A stretch of DNA of 64,000 nt. Source: Strix aluco (taxonomy: Eukaryota; Chordata; Aves; Strigiformes; Strigidae). Shown in pieces: positions 43,013-54,586 of this stretch. The first letter of the stretch is position 1. Every line of letters starts with the position of its first letter. A program made the position numbers and the translations under genes. A model generated the notes under the pieces. That model saw only the letters and a list, made by a program, of their open reading frames with translations, ran no database searches and was not told the DNA's origin. The stretch is taken from the NCBI RefSeq assembly GCF_031877795.1, contig NC_133970.1, positions 42,949,533 through 43,013,532 of the forward strand. Direction: 5' to 3'.

Positions 43013-45745
43013 CCATGACTGGAGTACGCCAACTGATGGCTACAAGCTCTTTAGGAGGGACAGGCAAGGAAGGAGAGGTGGTGGGGTGGAGCTGTATGTT
43101 AGGGACTGTTATGATTGCTTCGAGTACAAGCGCAGTGAAGACAGGGTAGAGTGTCTTTGCGTTAGAATCAGGGGGAAGGCCAACAGGGCAGATGTTGTAG
43201 TAGGAGTCTACTATAGGCCACCCACCCAGGACAGAGAGGTGGATGAAATATTCTATAGGCATTTAGGAGAAATCTCACCATCACTTGCCCTTGTTCTTGT
43301 GGGAGACTTTAACTTCCCAGACATCTGCTGGAAATACAACACAGCAGAGCAGGACCAGTCCCAGAGATGCCTGGAATGTGTGGGAGACAACTTCCTGACA
43401 CAGCTGGTGAGTGAACCGACCAGAGAAGGTGCCCTGCTGGATCTCCTCTTTGTGAACAAAGAAGGACTGGTGGATGATGTGGCGGTCGGAGGCCGACTAG
43501 GGCACAGCAATCATGAAATAATAGAGTTCTCTATTCTTAGAGAGGCCAGGAGAGGGCTAAGCAGAACTGACATCCTGGACTTCCAAAGGGCTGACTTTGT
43601 CTTGTTTAGGCACCTGCTTGAAAGGATCCCTTGGGAGACAATCCTGAAGGGTATAGGGGTCCAGGAAGGCTGGGCGCTCTTTAAGAAGGAAGTGTTAATG
43701 GCTCAGGAGCAGGCAGTCCCCAGGTGCTGTAAGAGAAGCCGGTGACAGAGAAGACCACCCTGGCTGAACAGGGAACTTTTGCTGCAACTCGGGGAGAAAA
43801 GGAGAGTTTATGGCCTTTGAAAGAAGGGGCTAGTCACTCACAGTGATTACAAAGATCCTGTGAGGCTATGCAGGGCGGAAATCAGGAGGTCTAAAGCCCA
43901 GCTGGAAATTAATCTGGCTTCAGCAATCAAGGATAACAAGAAATGTTTCTATAAGTATGTCAGTAGCAAAAGAAAGACCAGGGAGAGTCTCCATCCCCTG
44001 CTAGACGCAGGAGGAAACATGGTAACAAGTGATGAGGAGAAGTCTGAGGTGCTTAATGCCTTCTTTGCCTCAGTCTTTAATAACAAGACTACTTGTATTG
44101 AGGGAATCCAGCCTCCTCAGCCAGAGGACAGAGACTGGGAGAACGACCCCCCCGCAATCCAGGAGGAGACAGTCAGTGACCTACTGCATCACATAGACAC
44201 ACACAAGTCTATGGGACCGGACGGGATACACCCGAGGGTGCTGAAGGAGCTGGCTGGGGTGCTCGCCAAGCCACTTTCCATCATTTACCAGCAGTCCTGG
44301 ATGAGTGGGGATGTCCCACAGATTGGAAACTGGCCAATGTGACGCCCATCTATAAGAAGGGTCGGAAGGATGATCCAGGAAATTACAGGCCTGGCAGCTT
44401 GATGTTGGTGCCCAGGAAGCTGATGAAGCAGCTCATCCAGTGTACCATCACACAACACATGCGGGACAACCAGGGGATCAGGCCCAGTCAGCATGGGTTT
44501 ATGAAAGGCAGGTCCTGCTTGACAAACCTGATCTCCTTCTACGACAGAGTGACCTGCTTATTGGATGAGGGAAAGGCTGTGGATGTAGTTTACCTTGACT
44601 TTAGCAAGGCCTTTGACACCGTTTCCCACAGCATTCTCCTGGCGAAACTGGCTGCTCAAGGCTTGGATGATCGCACGCTTTGCTGGGTAAATAACTGGCT
44701 GGATGGCCGGGCCCAAAGAGTGGTGGTGAACGGAGTTAAATCCAGTTGGTGGCTGGTCACGAGTGGTGTCCCCCAGGGCTCGGTTATGGGGCCACTTCTC
44801 TTTAACATCTTTATTGATGACCTAGACAAGGGGATCGAGTGCACCCTCAGTAAGTTTGCAGATGACACCAAGTTGGGTGGGAGTGTTGATCTGCTCGAGG
44901 GTAGGGAGGCTCTGCAGAGAGACCTGGACAGGCTGGAGCGATGGGCTGAGGCCAACTGGAGGAGTTTCAATAAGGCCAAATGCCGGGTGCTGCACTTGGG
45001 CCACAACAACCCCCAGCAGCATTACAGGCTTGGGGAGGAGTGGCTGGAGAGCTGCCAGTCAGAGAGGGACCTGGGGGTGTTGATTGACAGCCGGCTGAAC
45101 ATGAGCCAGCAGTGTGCCCAGGTGGCCAAGAAGGCCAATGGCATCCTGGCTTGTATCACAAATAGCATGGCCAGCAGGGACAGGGAAGGGATCTTGCCCC
45201 TGTACTCGGCACTGGTGAGGCCGTACCTTGATTACTGTGTTCAGTTTTGGGCCCCTCACTACAAAAAGGACATTGAATGACTCGAGCATGTCCAAAGAAG
45301 GGCAACGAATCTGGTGAAGGCTCTGGAGCACGTGTCGTACGAGGAGCGGCTGAGGGAACTGGGGGGGTTCAGTCTGGAGAAGAGGAGGCTGAGGGGAGAC
45401 CTCATCGCCCTCTACAACTGCCTGAAAGGAGGGTGCAGAGAGCTAGGGGTGAGTCTCTTTAACCAAGTAACAAGTGATAGGACAAGAGGGAATGGCCTCA
45501 AGTTGCGCCAGGGAAGGTTTAGACTAGATATTAGGAAGTATTTCTTTACAGAACGGGTTGTTAGGTGTTGGAATGGACTTCCCAGGGAGATGGTGCAGTC
45601 CCCATCCCTGGAGGTGTTCAAGAGGCAGGTTGACATGGCGCTTGGGGATATGGTGTAGTTGGGATCTGTCAGTGCTCGGTAAACGGTTGGACTGGATGAT
45701 CTTCAAGGTCCTTTCCAACCTAGATGATTCTGTGATTCTGTGATC
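43013..45745 (+). mobile_element. CR1 LINE, 5'-truncated in the endonuclease
   Basis: Starts in the endonuclease shortly after the ITETWWD block and runs to a complete CR1 3' tail with GATTCTGTGATTCTGTG (45725-45742). It is the same subfamily as the element at 1-2710, with which it shares almost every endonuclease residue, and its 3' half is close to that of 6750-16511. Confidence 0.93.
43016..45658 (+). pseudogene. CR1 ORF2, broken by stops
   Basis: Frame 43086-43745 carries the endonuclease (YYRPPTQDREVDEIFYRHLG, LVGDFNFPDICW, GHSNHEIIEFS) and ends at a TGA (43743-43745). Reverse transcriptase continues at 43860-44342 (GPDGIHPRV) and 44339-45280 ([43 protein letters not shown]), so the catalytic Asp pair is present. 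A TGA at 45278-45280 and a frame change near 45310 precede the tail (45314-45658). The endonuclease N-terminus is missing. It is inactive. Confidence 0.92.
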
Positions 45746-45839
45746 TCTTGGAGAGAACACATTTTGTGAGATGAATAGCTCATGTGCATATCTTATCTAC
45801 TTTGAATTGATTCAGTATGGTTTCTCCAAAGCAGATTTA

Positions 45840-47268
45840 AAGCTGAGATAATGTTAAGCTGACTAAGTGGTTCTTGACTAAGTGGTCCGTCTAGAGTGTT
45901 TAACACAGAATAGGATGCCCCAGTATCAACTAAAAATTCCACCTCCTTTTTCCTCAGCTGGGCTGTAACCAGAGGCTCTGCTGGGGTAGAGGTCTCCAGT
46001 CCCCTTCATGCTGTTTCTATATTCATTAGAGGAGTTTGAGAAGAGTCGCATCGCCTCCTTTAATCTTTCAACAAAACTAGATAGTGACTCATTAACATCT
46101 TTAATTTCATAAAGCTTAGACCAATTCACTGCTTTAGGAACCGCATGTTTAATGCCAAACAAAATCCACTTTTGGTATTGTCTTAAAGCCTGTTGATCCT
46201 CCTCTTTGTTAGGATCCCAGCTAGAATCAGCCACAGGCACATGTAAGTTTACGTTCCCTTGTAGGCTTCCTGCTGTTATATGTTGTTCCACTGCACTCCT
46301 AGCAGTGCAAATAATCATATTCCTGTCAACACTTTCAAAGATGTGGTGCATCATGGCTTGTATATCTTGCCAGTCACGATCCTGAGTGCAAATCATAGTT
46401 TTGAATGCACTCACAACCTGATCAGATTTTCCCTGTAATTTCCTGCAGTATGCTTCCAAATATTCAAATCACTGATAGTAAAAGGGACTTTTACTGTTAC
46501 CGGACCAGCATTTCCCACAGCCTGTCTGAGGGACGCAATTATCGTTTTTTTCCAGCCTCCCCCTTGTTCATCTGACCACTGGGCTAGACCTGTCTGCTTC
46601 CCTGGACTCAGCTTCTTTTTTCATTATTTGCTCCAAATTTTGATTCTCAACACCACCCACGGCTCCTGCCTCACCATCCACAACTCCATTCACAACTCCC
46701 CGCCTTCTGAGGGCTGTCATTAAATCCAAGTCCTCCTCTGGACTTTCCAAATGCTTAGCACATAGTTGTCCTATACTACACAGAGAACAACAGCACTTGA
46801 GTGGCTTTTTAAGATCTTTCTCTAAAGATAACATGAGCGGATCCTGCAGCGCGATGTTAAACCCACAATCTTTTTGCCACTCTGGATGTTTCCTTAAAGT
46901 GAAGAACATATCCGCATAAGCTACTTCATCCCATTTGCCTCTCATCTTAAAAATAACTTTAGCTGTAGCAAGGTGTTATAATTCAATGTTCCATTCAGCG
47001 GCCACTTCTCCACAGATTCCAGCTTATACAAAGGCCACCATTGACTACAATATTTTATCAAAGTCTCCCGAGTAACCGAGCCACCCAGGGGTCCACCAAT
47101 TTGTTTCCAATGTCGCAAAATGCAACCCAATGGGGACTTTTTCAAGATCCCCCTTTGGAGGCAGTGGTACCCATGATCCTGACCTCCATTCAAATACAAT
47201 GTCTGGACAACTAAACAAACATCTATCCACTGCACAGGATGTCTCCTGTGACTAATGTGGGTAGGCAA
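45840..47268 (-). pseudogene. gag and protease start of ERV-Lys3
   Basis: Minus-strand frame 47268-46942 holds a matrix-like domain (SPLGCILRHWKQIGG, QWWPLYKLESVEKWP). Frame 46945-46568 continues it (KWDEVAYADMFFTLRKHPEWQ), contiguous with the first, so there is one frame change near 46945. Frame 46459-45926 holds the capsid C-terminal region, with the major homology-type block VNESLSSFVERLKEAMR. Just downstream, near 45890-45950, another frame shows a protease active site (VEFLVDTGASYSVLN). The nucleocapsid is not clear. The capsid is of class I type. Confidence 0.78.
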
Positions 47269-47430
47269 ACAAGTTTAAAGAATGCCTTTCAAAAGAGACA
47301 AAAAAAAATCAGGGGTCTTACCAGTGTCCCGAGTCAGCCCAGGGATCTGTGGTTCCTTCTCAGGAAAAGTTCCCAATGCCGACATGAAGGTCCCAAAGAC
47401 TCCCCGGATCCACGGGAAACAGGGTAGATG

Positions 47431-47448
47431 GTCCCTGTTCGGGCGCCA
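47431..47448 (-). other. Primer-binding site, tRNA-Lys3
   Basis: The minus strand reads TGGCGCCCGAACAGGGAC, a full match to the tRNA-Lys3 3' end, three bases from the LTR end. Confidence 0.93.
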
Positions 47449-47451
47449 AAA

Positions 47452-48075
47452 TGTTACCGTAAAAGCCGACAGAGGAACTCTCTAAGACTCATTTTGGAGT
47501 TTAGAAAGCAGGCATTCTTTATTGCAGCACTGGGCGCACACACGAATAGCTTCACAAAGGTGAGCGCACCCCAGATCTATAAGTGGCAGCTAATATACAG
47601 TGAGATTATGCATATTCATAACTTTTCCGAGAAATGAGTTACATATGCATTAGATTTCCTGGAACTAATTCCAATATCTGCATCCTAATTACGCATGTGC
47701 TTTCTTGCTGGGTGGTGGTCTCGAGGGGTCCCTGGTGGTCATTGGCAGTCTTCCTCACCGTGTCTGCTGGTTGACCTCAGTGCTCACGCATGCTCACAAA
47801 GGTCTGTTTAGGAGGTCTTGTGCAGCTGTGTTGTGTCTTGAGCTGGCTTGTTTTAATTTGTCCCATCCTTGTTCCTGTTATCTTCAAGAATAGGCCCTGA
47901 CTGTCTTATTTATTATTGTCTTATCTTCAGACTCCTTTCTTCTTCACAAAAGCACCAACCTTCAGCTGTGTCTGCACATACCAGAAGCTACATTGACACT
48001 GACCTAATTTATTCTCAGTAAAAAAATGTTTAGGAAGACAAAAAAAAAAATGTTAGCAAGATGTTTTGGCTTACA
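47452..48075 (-). repeat. 5' LTR of ERV-Lys3
   Basis: Begins TGTAAGCC at 48075 and ends CGGTAACA at 47452 on the minus strand. It is the reverse-oriented relative of the 37981-38620 LTR. Confidence 0.9.
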
Positions 48076-48207
48076 TTTCATAGACTAAGGGAATGATATC
48101 TGTGTATTATATCAAAGGATGGGAAACAGGGTGGTGGTTAATGAGGATGTATTGGATAGCGTGGGACCTGAGCATGACATAAATGGTATAGAATAAGGGG
48201 TGGAGAA

Positions 48208-49461
48208 TGTGCTGGCTTTGACTAGGATAGAGTTAATTTTCTTCACAGTAGCTGGTATGGGGCTATGTTTTGGATTTGTGCTGGAAACAGTATTGATAAC
48301 ACAGGGATGTTTTAGTTATTGCTGAGCAGTGCTTATACACAGTCAAGGTCTTTTCTGGTTCTCTCACCACCCCACTAGCGAGCAGGCTGGGGGTGCTCAA
48401 GGAGCTGGGAGGGGACACAGCTGGGACAACTGACCCCAACTGACCAAAGGGTTATTCCAGTCTATATGGCATCATGCTCAGCAATAAAACTAGGGGGGAG
48501 GTTTGTGGAGAGGTATTTTGCCAGTTGATGGGGTCGACAGAAAGGACAGAGACACCAAGTTAAAAAGATAAGCTTATTTTACTTTAGTTTAAAGCAGCAG
48601 AAAGAATAAGCAAGGTAATGCACCTGATCATTACTACATAAAGTTAGCTATAGTGATTAAGAAAGATACATCACCAATTGCCCTAATACTTTACGAACAT
48701 CCAGATCCGTGCTTCAGCTGGGGAGCCCTGTCACAGCAAAGGATTGGAGAACTGCTCCCGATAATTAGGAAGTCCTATGCAGTGCATCCACTCGTAGGTG
48801 AGGTCTCCATCTTCGCTGTGACAGGGTCCTGCTTTTATACAGTTTAACTAACAGTCATATAAAAAAAAAGGGGCACGAAAACATCTGGTAGATTGTCTTC
48901 ACTTCACTTGAGCGCATCCCGGATCTGGCCAGGATCCCGGGCGCATCCGAGGAGTTCCTGTCTTCTAGGAAACAGCTGGTTTAGGGTCCAAAAATATATA
49001 TTCTTTATCTACAGTTTTCAGAGGATATTACCATGGTCATATTTCATGCTGATATGATGCTGGTCAGGAAATTCACTCAGAAGTCAACTCCAAGGTTCAC
49101 TCAGAAGTCAACTCTGCTTCGAGGCCTATGGTTCAGTCTTTGGTTCGAGGCCTATGGTTCAGGCCTTTTTATGTCAAGGGGTCGCTGCTCGGGGACTGAC
49201 TGGGCATCGGTCAGTTGGTGGTGAGCAATTATTTTCATTTGAATCACTTGTCTTGGGTTTTATTTATCTCTTTTTTATTTTCTTTTTCCTTACAAATTAT
49301 TATTACTATAATAATATCTTATTTCAATTATTAAACTCTCTTTATCTCAACCCATGAGTTTTCTCACTTTTACCCTTCTGATTCTCTTCCCCCATCCCAC
49401 CAAGGGGGAGTGAGCGAGCAGCTGTGTGGTGCTAGTTGACGGTTGGGGCTAAACCACGACA
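48208..49461 (+). repeat. LTR with nested LTR-E
   Basis: Starts TGTGCTGGCTTTGACTAGG and ends CTAAACCACGACA. The two halves (48208-48503 and 49177-49461) read as one LTR around an AATAAAAC segment and a GTCGCTGCTCGGGGACTG segment. No target duplication is seen, so it may be a truncated provirus end. Confidence 0.75.
48504..49176 (-). repeat. LTR-E copy inserted in the 48208-49461 LTR
   Basis: Reverse-oriented relative of 16596-17413, sharing the ACCTACGAGTGGATGCACTG block (reverse strand, near 48785-48803). Two short tandem duplications lie near its right end: TTCACTCAGAAGTCAACTC twice (49069-49113) and TTCGAGGCCTATGGTTCAG twice (about 49118-49161). Confidence 0.65.
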
Positions 49462-51183
49462 GTTGGTGATCCATCACAATGCCCCACCAGAATCTTGTCC
49501 AGCTCTTCTGCAGATGAGAAGGCTCCAGCACACAGGCTGTGGCCAGGTGAGTTGGACAGAACAGACTGCAAGCACAGTCCTTTATACTTTCTGCTCATAC
49601 TACAGTATAAACAAAGGCTACTGAGAAGCCATGAATGTTGAATTAACAAAGATGTAGACCCACCACACCAGGCCTATGTTCCATGGGCACATATAGGAAG
49701 AAAGAAGTTTTATACTTATTCTGCTGCTATGGACCAGGTGCAGGATAAAGTGAGTATGCAAAGTTTGAGCTCGCTTGACACAGACCAGGCTATGCAGACT
49801 CCTAGGAGGTTCCTCAGCTTTGCACTTCTCTCCTCCAGTGGATCTGTGTGTTGCTGGATGCATTATGGAACAGAAGTTGCTGTCACTAGCTAGAGTCTAA
49901 CTGCAGGGAAAGCACTGAGACTTAGGCTGTTTGTTCTGGAAGTCCTCAGCTTGGTCCTAAACCTGTCTGTCCACTCCTAGCAACAACCCTGAGGGCTGCC
50001 ACGCTTCCCTGCTCTACCAAACTGCACCACTGAATCAAGGTCACATTCGCAAGTCAACCCCAACAGTGCTTACCAGGGAGAACAAAGCCTCCAACAGGAA
50101 TAGGACTACAATAGTTTCCAGGATTGGGCATGGGCATGGGCAGTTTCTGTATTGGGCACAGAGGGAGGAACTGGTTGACCTTTACCTACTTCTCATCACA
50201 GAGCTCTCCAGCGTTTTTGCAATACCTGCTCCAAAGATAAGAACAGTTGGGGCTTGGATCCCACTGATGCATCTATTCACAGGGCATAAGCCAACAAAAA
50301 ATGAGAGCTGTGGATCACATCCATTGCTGTGAAGACATCCCTGCAGCAAAACTACTGAAGGGATCTGTCTTTTTACTTAGAAAGGGTAACAGAAGAGTTT
50401 TCTCCTTTTTCTATAATCGCACTGGCCTCATCACCCACCATAAACTATCTCAAGGAGGTCTTTGACTGAGACAGCCAGGGAAACAAACTGAACATCCTGC
50501 TGTCTTCATGGAGGGAGGGAGTACTCTTCAAGAAATACTGAGGCTTCAGAATGAATATTGGCGTGGGAAGTGAAATCTATTTCAGAGTACCTCAAAAAAT
50601 TATCTCACTTCAGCTTTTTCTTGCCAAGGCTCATTAAGGTGCCATGCAGTGCTGTTATTATATGAAATATAGCACTACGCAGGAAACAAACTCACCAGGC
50701 TTACTGGAATTATTTAATTCCATTTTTAGCTGTTACATTACTATATGGGGTCCAGATACATAGACCACGCATCAATCCAGCCTGTTCCTGTTGCCACTAC
50801 AAGTGGTGGAAGAAAATCAAGTTTGTATTATGACCACAGTCCTTACAGAGAAGTGTGATGCTTTATTAAAAATCCAGAATATATTATACTCTCCAACTTG
50901 AAATAAAATAGGACTCCCAGCTCACAGTAGGCTCCTTGACTTTTCTTTTGAATAAGTTTTTTTTCCAGTTCACTACTCCATAGCACAAGAACTGAAATGC
51001 TATTTTAAGCATTCTCTGTATTAGTTTGTAGACCATTAGCAAGCACACACACAAAAAAAAAAAAAAAAAAAAGGCAAAGGGGAAACTTTCAGTGACTCAA
51101 AAATGAGATACTGGGTTGTGAATTCAAAAGGCTCTGTCTTCCCCCAGCTTGGCTGAGAGCAGCACCATGGGACAGCATGTGCA
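49462..51183. other. 1.7 kb without recognisable gene
   Basis: Ordinary sequence with short random frames and an A-run at 51051-51072. I recognise no ERV or LINE motif. Probably host intergenic DNA. Confidence 0.5.
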
Positions 51184-52065
51184 TGTCACGGATGGAAGTA
51201 CTGACACGGTAATATTTAGTAAGAAATCTAGGTTTATTAATAACTAACAGCAATTTATTATTATAAAATAATTCAGACATACTGAAAGAAAGAAAAGCGA
51301 CTTATTCAGGTTCTAAAATGACAAGATTCACACTAACTTACTTAACGGTACCTTTATATATACATGCATGCACATAACAAAATGGACAAACATACAGAAA
51401 CAAAGGTGTTTGGATTCAGTGGAATGAACACAGAACGGACATACACACACAGAAACAAGGGTACGTACCCACACACACACACACACACACAGAGTAAAGA
51501 GAAGCTAGCTCAAAGAAAATTTCCCTCTCGAGTTTAGAGCAAATACTCACAATGCCTTGGCATTCCTCAACGGGCGATAATTGAGACTCGAGCAGGGGAC
51601 TTCGCCCTGGCCTTCCGTCTGGAGCAGACGACACCTTAAGGGTTTGGTACCTGAGAGGCGTCCCAGCTCAGGGGAGGTGCTGGTCACAGGCCCGCTGCGA
51701 TCCAGGAGAGCTCAAAGGGTCTCCCTGGTGGTCGCCATTTATAGGGTCCAAGACAATTGACTTTTGTCAAATACCTTCTGGTGCCTTCCAGCAGTTACAA
51801 AAGAATTTGATGAATGTGCGACTCTGTTATTGTTCCCATTTGACCACATCCCAGGCACAGGTGTGCCAGGCCCTTAGGAGTTGATGGGCCGTTATAGCTG
51901 TTTCCGAGCAATCGGGAGGGGCAGGAGCCAGGCTCGTTAACATTATCGGTCCTTATCTCCACAGATTGGTGTATAGCTTGGGGGATGTGGGTGGAATCGC
52001 ACCTAGCACCAAGCAGCTCAACAAAGGGGGGGGGGGGGGGCGGGGGTAAGAATTGCACCACCACA
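51184..52065 (-). repeat. 3' LTR of ERV-51k (LTR-D family)
   Basis: Minus strand begins TGTGGTGGTGCAATTC at 52065 and ends ATCCGTGACA at 51184. It contains a CA microsatellite (about 51471-51490) and a G-run (52026-52040). The purine-rich segment just outside 52065 on the minus strand (ACGGGGTGGAT) could be its polypurine tract. Confidence 0.8.
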
Positions 52066-52211
52066 ATCCACCCCGTGACTAAAGTCAATTTATCTTGTCC
52101 ATAGAGTGGCAGTGTGGTTGCCTCTTGCCTCTATGCCTATAAACAGAGGATGCCATAATCCAATTACAGTTGAAGGAAATTTTGTGTTTGATTAGCTTCA
52201 AAAAAAAAAAA

Positions 52212-53235
52212 TTATTTTGGGTTGGTGTACACACGGGGACACTTCTGTAACTGAGTAATCTGTTTAACCATCCTCCAAACCTTAATATACAATACAATTA
52301 TGAGCAGTAAACATATTAAAATTAGAATTAAGAAAATCATGACCGGGTGGAACATGGAATTAAACAGTCCTGGAACTAAACAGTCCTGTTGCGGTTGGTG
52401 ACCATCCAGATAAGCTTTCCCACCACTGATGTTCTCCATCCCTTTTGACTCTTGTTAACACTTGATGTATTTCTTCTATATCATGTTGGACCAAGATAAG
52501 AGTCTTTTGTCCAATTTTCTGTGCTTGTTGCAGGAAGTCGATTAAGTCAGGATGTTGGAGGAGTCGTATGGACAGTACCATCTATTAATAAGGAATCCCA
52601 TCGTGTTCACATGCAAACACATCCTTTTCCAACATATATGACTACGGTTTCAGGGGTTTCGTTTGGATGGATCTCAAAGTGACAAATGTTTTGTTCAGTA
52701 TCAAGACAAATGTCTTGAGCTTCAAGAGTATTTCCTTCACAAATGAAGCCTCGTTGTTCTCGCACAGTACATGCATTTACATCAATTGTTTGCCATTTCC
52801 CCTCTTTCTGGTGGGCCCATACTTTATGTTCTGAGGGACAGAGTATGTTTCCATTGTGATTTAGTCCTAATGGCAAGGATTGGGTATATGTTGTACACTG
52901 AAGCATTGCGTATAGTGAGGACAAATGCAATAATCCTATCACCTTCTGTGTAGTGAGGAAAGTTGACCAATTAGACCTGCCTTTTCTTGTAGTGTTTTGA
53001 TGCTTCCAGTGTATCTCAGTAATGCAAGATCCCAAGGATTTGATGTGTGAGCCATTGTAAGTGTATTTACTCTCATGAGCAGAAAAAGGAAGAGAAAAGA
53101 AGAGGCGTATACACACCGTTGTTGTAGCAATCGATGTATGATGGTGAGGGAGAGAAAGGGTAGGCACAATGCTGTGAAGAGTCTCATATTGAAGATGAGG
53201 GTTGTTCCCACAGTGCTACTGGTGGACTTGCTGGG
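52212..53235 (-). pseudogene. env of ERV-51k, internally deleted
   Basis: The minus-strand frame 53373-52939 contains an N-terminal hydrophobic leader region and 53167-52607 the surface part, with Cys-rich blocks such as RGFICEGNTLEAQDICLDTE and IYVGKGCVCM. A stop follows, then frames 52581-52360 and 52439-52212 hold a transmembrane-subunit C-terminus: a helical HDIEEIHQVLTRVKRD segment and a long anchor (PVMIFLILILICLLLIIVLY). The fusion peptide and the disulfide block are missing. A G-run of about 24 bases near 53309-53332 lies upstream and may be a sequencing or length-variable site. Confidence 0.7.
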
Positions 53236-53564
53236 TATGGTGTCTGCTTCCACGGTGTCGTTGGTGGAGTCGGTTATTTCTGAAAAGGAAAGAAAAGAGA
53301 ACGGTCTCGGGGGGGGGGGGGGGGGGGGGGGGAGGCTGAACAGGTTACCCCTTAGGATGCTGGATAAATCCATCTAGTACTGATTTTATGTTTTATTCCA
53401 TTATTATCAATAGCATCCCATGCTAAAAATCCTCGTGGCTTGACCAGGGTTACTGGTATTGTTCCTACAGATGGTATTTTTGCCATCACAGGCTGTCCTG
53501 CTTTCATTGAGGACCGGGTGTGCTCAATGTTTAGGGTTTTTTCTGAAGAAGGTGTTAAGAAGGC

Positions 53565-54034
53565 TCAAGTAATTGGACTTCCATAGGGACCATACCGATT
53601 ATTTAACTGCTGTAAAATTTCAGAAAGACGTCTGTCCCATTGTCCTTCATGTGGTTTAAGATATTTTTTCAGCAGTCCATTGGCCCGTTCAACTATACCA
53701 TTAGATTGTGGGTAATAAGGTGTGTGAAATACCCACTTTATTTCCTTTTGCTTTGCCCATTCTTGTACTTCTTTACTAGTAAAGTGTGAGCCATTGTCAC
53801 TCTGGATGGAATCAGGGACAGGTAAAATTGAGAACCATGAGGAGAGGCCTCGGATGGTATTCTGTCCATTAGCCTTCTGGCACTTGGTAGCTGTAAGGAG
53901 TCCAGGTATTATTTCTACACCTGTTAAAATATATTTGTACCCAGCAGAGGATTTTAAAGGACCAATGTAATCAATTTGCCAAGTAGACCACAAAGTTTTC
54001 CCCTCTTTAATGTGTAAAGGTGGTGCTTTGGCAG
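53565..54034 (-). pseudogene. Integrase of ERV-51k, core and C-terminus
   Basis: The frame 53993-53565 has WQIDYIGPL (first core Asp), IQSDNGSHFTS (second Asp) and YPQSNGIVERANGL (Glu), so the DDE triad is complete. Integrase inserts viral DNA into the host chromosome. The frame ends by loss of the stop context near 53565 where a C-terminal tail in another frame continues. Upstream it is cut by the ERV-His insertion at 54034. Confidence 0.85.
54031..54034. repeat. Target-site duplication GCAG (left) of ERV-His
   Basis: GCAG abuts the 5' LTR and recurs at 63002-63005 after the 3' LTR. Four base pairs is the gammaretroviral size. Confidence 0.88.
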
Positions 54035-54565
54035 TGTGATAGATTGGGTGGGTTTGTTCACTAAAATGTCAGCAGGATAAGGTGCTTGTTTGCTTGGCAG
54101 GATATGCTGGGGGCCTCTTGGTGGGTGAGACCCAGATGTCGTTTGGCCTGCTTAATCAGCCCCCACAGGTCTGGTCTCCACCCAGATGTCGTTTGGCCTG
54201 CTTAATCAGCCCCCACAGGTCTGGTCTCCACCCAGATGCCGTTAGGCTTGCTTAATCAGACCCCACAGGTCAAGTCTCCACCCAGATATTGAGAGGATCG
54301 AATAAGGAAGATTGAGAACCTCCATCCCTGCGACCCCCTAGTAGCAAAACGAACATGCGCAGAGTATACCGAAAGAAACTACGTCAACCGGGAAGAAGAC
54401 TGTATATAAAAAGGGACTGTAAAAAGGGAAGAGGGCCGCCGTTGATGGAGCGGAGACTCCCCGGCTGCCCAGCGCTGATTTTTGCTCGCTAACTTTGCTT
54501 GCTGAAATTATAATAAATTCTGATTGGGTTGGAAACTTTTGGTCTCGTTTTCTCAACATATAACA
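54035..54565 (+). repeat. 5' LTR of ERV-His
   Basis: Begins TGTGATAGATTGGG and ends CATATAACA. TATATAAA at 54403-54410 is the core promoter and AATAAA at 54512-54517 the polyadenylation signal. Upstream lie three units of a 50-bp direct repeat. Confidence 0.95.
54131..54280 (+). repeat. Three 50-bp direct repeats in the 5' LTR (candidate enhancer)
   Basis: Units at 54131-54180 and 54181-54230 are identical; the third, 54231-54280, differs at several positions. The 3' LTR has only two units (62617-62666, 62667-62716). Position upstream of the TATA box fits the enhancer repeats of gammaretroviral LTRs. Confidence 0.92.
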
Positions 54566-54568
54566 ATT

Positions 54569-54586
54569 TGGTGCCGTGACTCGGAT
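54569..54586 (+). other. Primer-binding site, tRNA-His
   Basis: TGGTGCCGTGACTCGGAT starts three bases after the LTR and matches the tRNA-His primer used by HERV-H-type elements. Confidence 0.9.

Larger units (their letters stand above)
38640..48075 (-). mobile_element. ERV-Lys3: minus-strand ERV with tRNA-Lys3 PBS, broken by insertions
   Basis: The 5' LTR (48075-47452), PBS and gag (47268-45926) with the protease start lie on the right, and reverse transcriptase to RNase H (40201-38841) on the left, all on the minus strand. In between are a CR1 (43013-45745) and two solo LTRs. That all pieces belong to one provirus is inference from strand and order; no 3' LTR in this orientation is visible. 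Confidence 0.6.

Noticed and set aside
49464..49490. Possible primer-binding site after the LTR ending at 49461
   Set aside because: The bases after the LTR do not match any tRNA 3' end that I recognise, and no gag follows.
54131..54280. Direct repeats considered as a CRISPR array
   Set aside because: The units are contiguous without spacers and lie in a retroviral LTR of a vertebrate genome.
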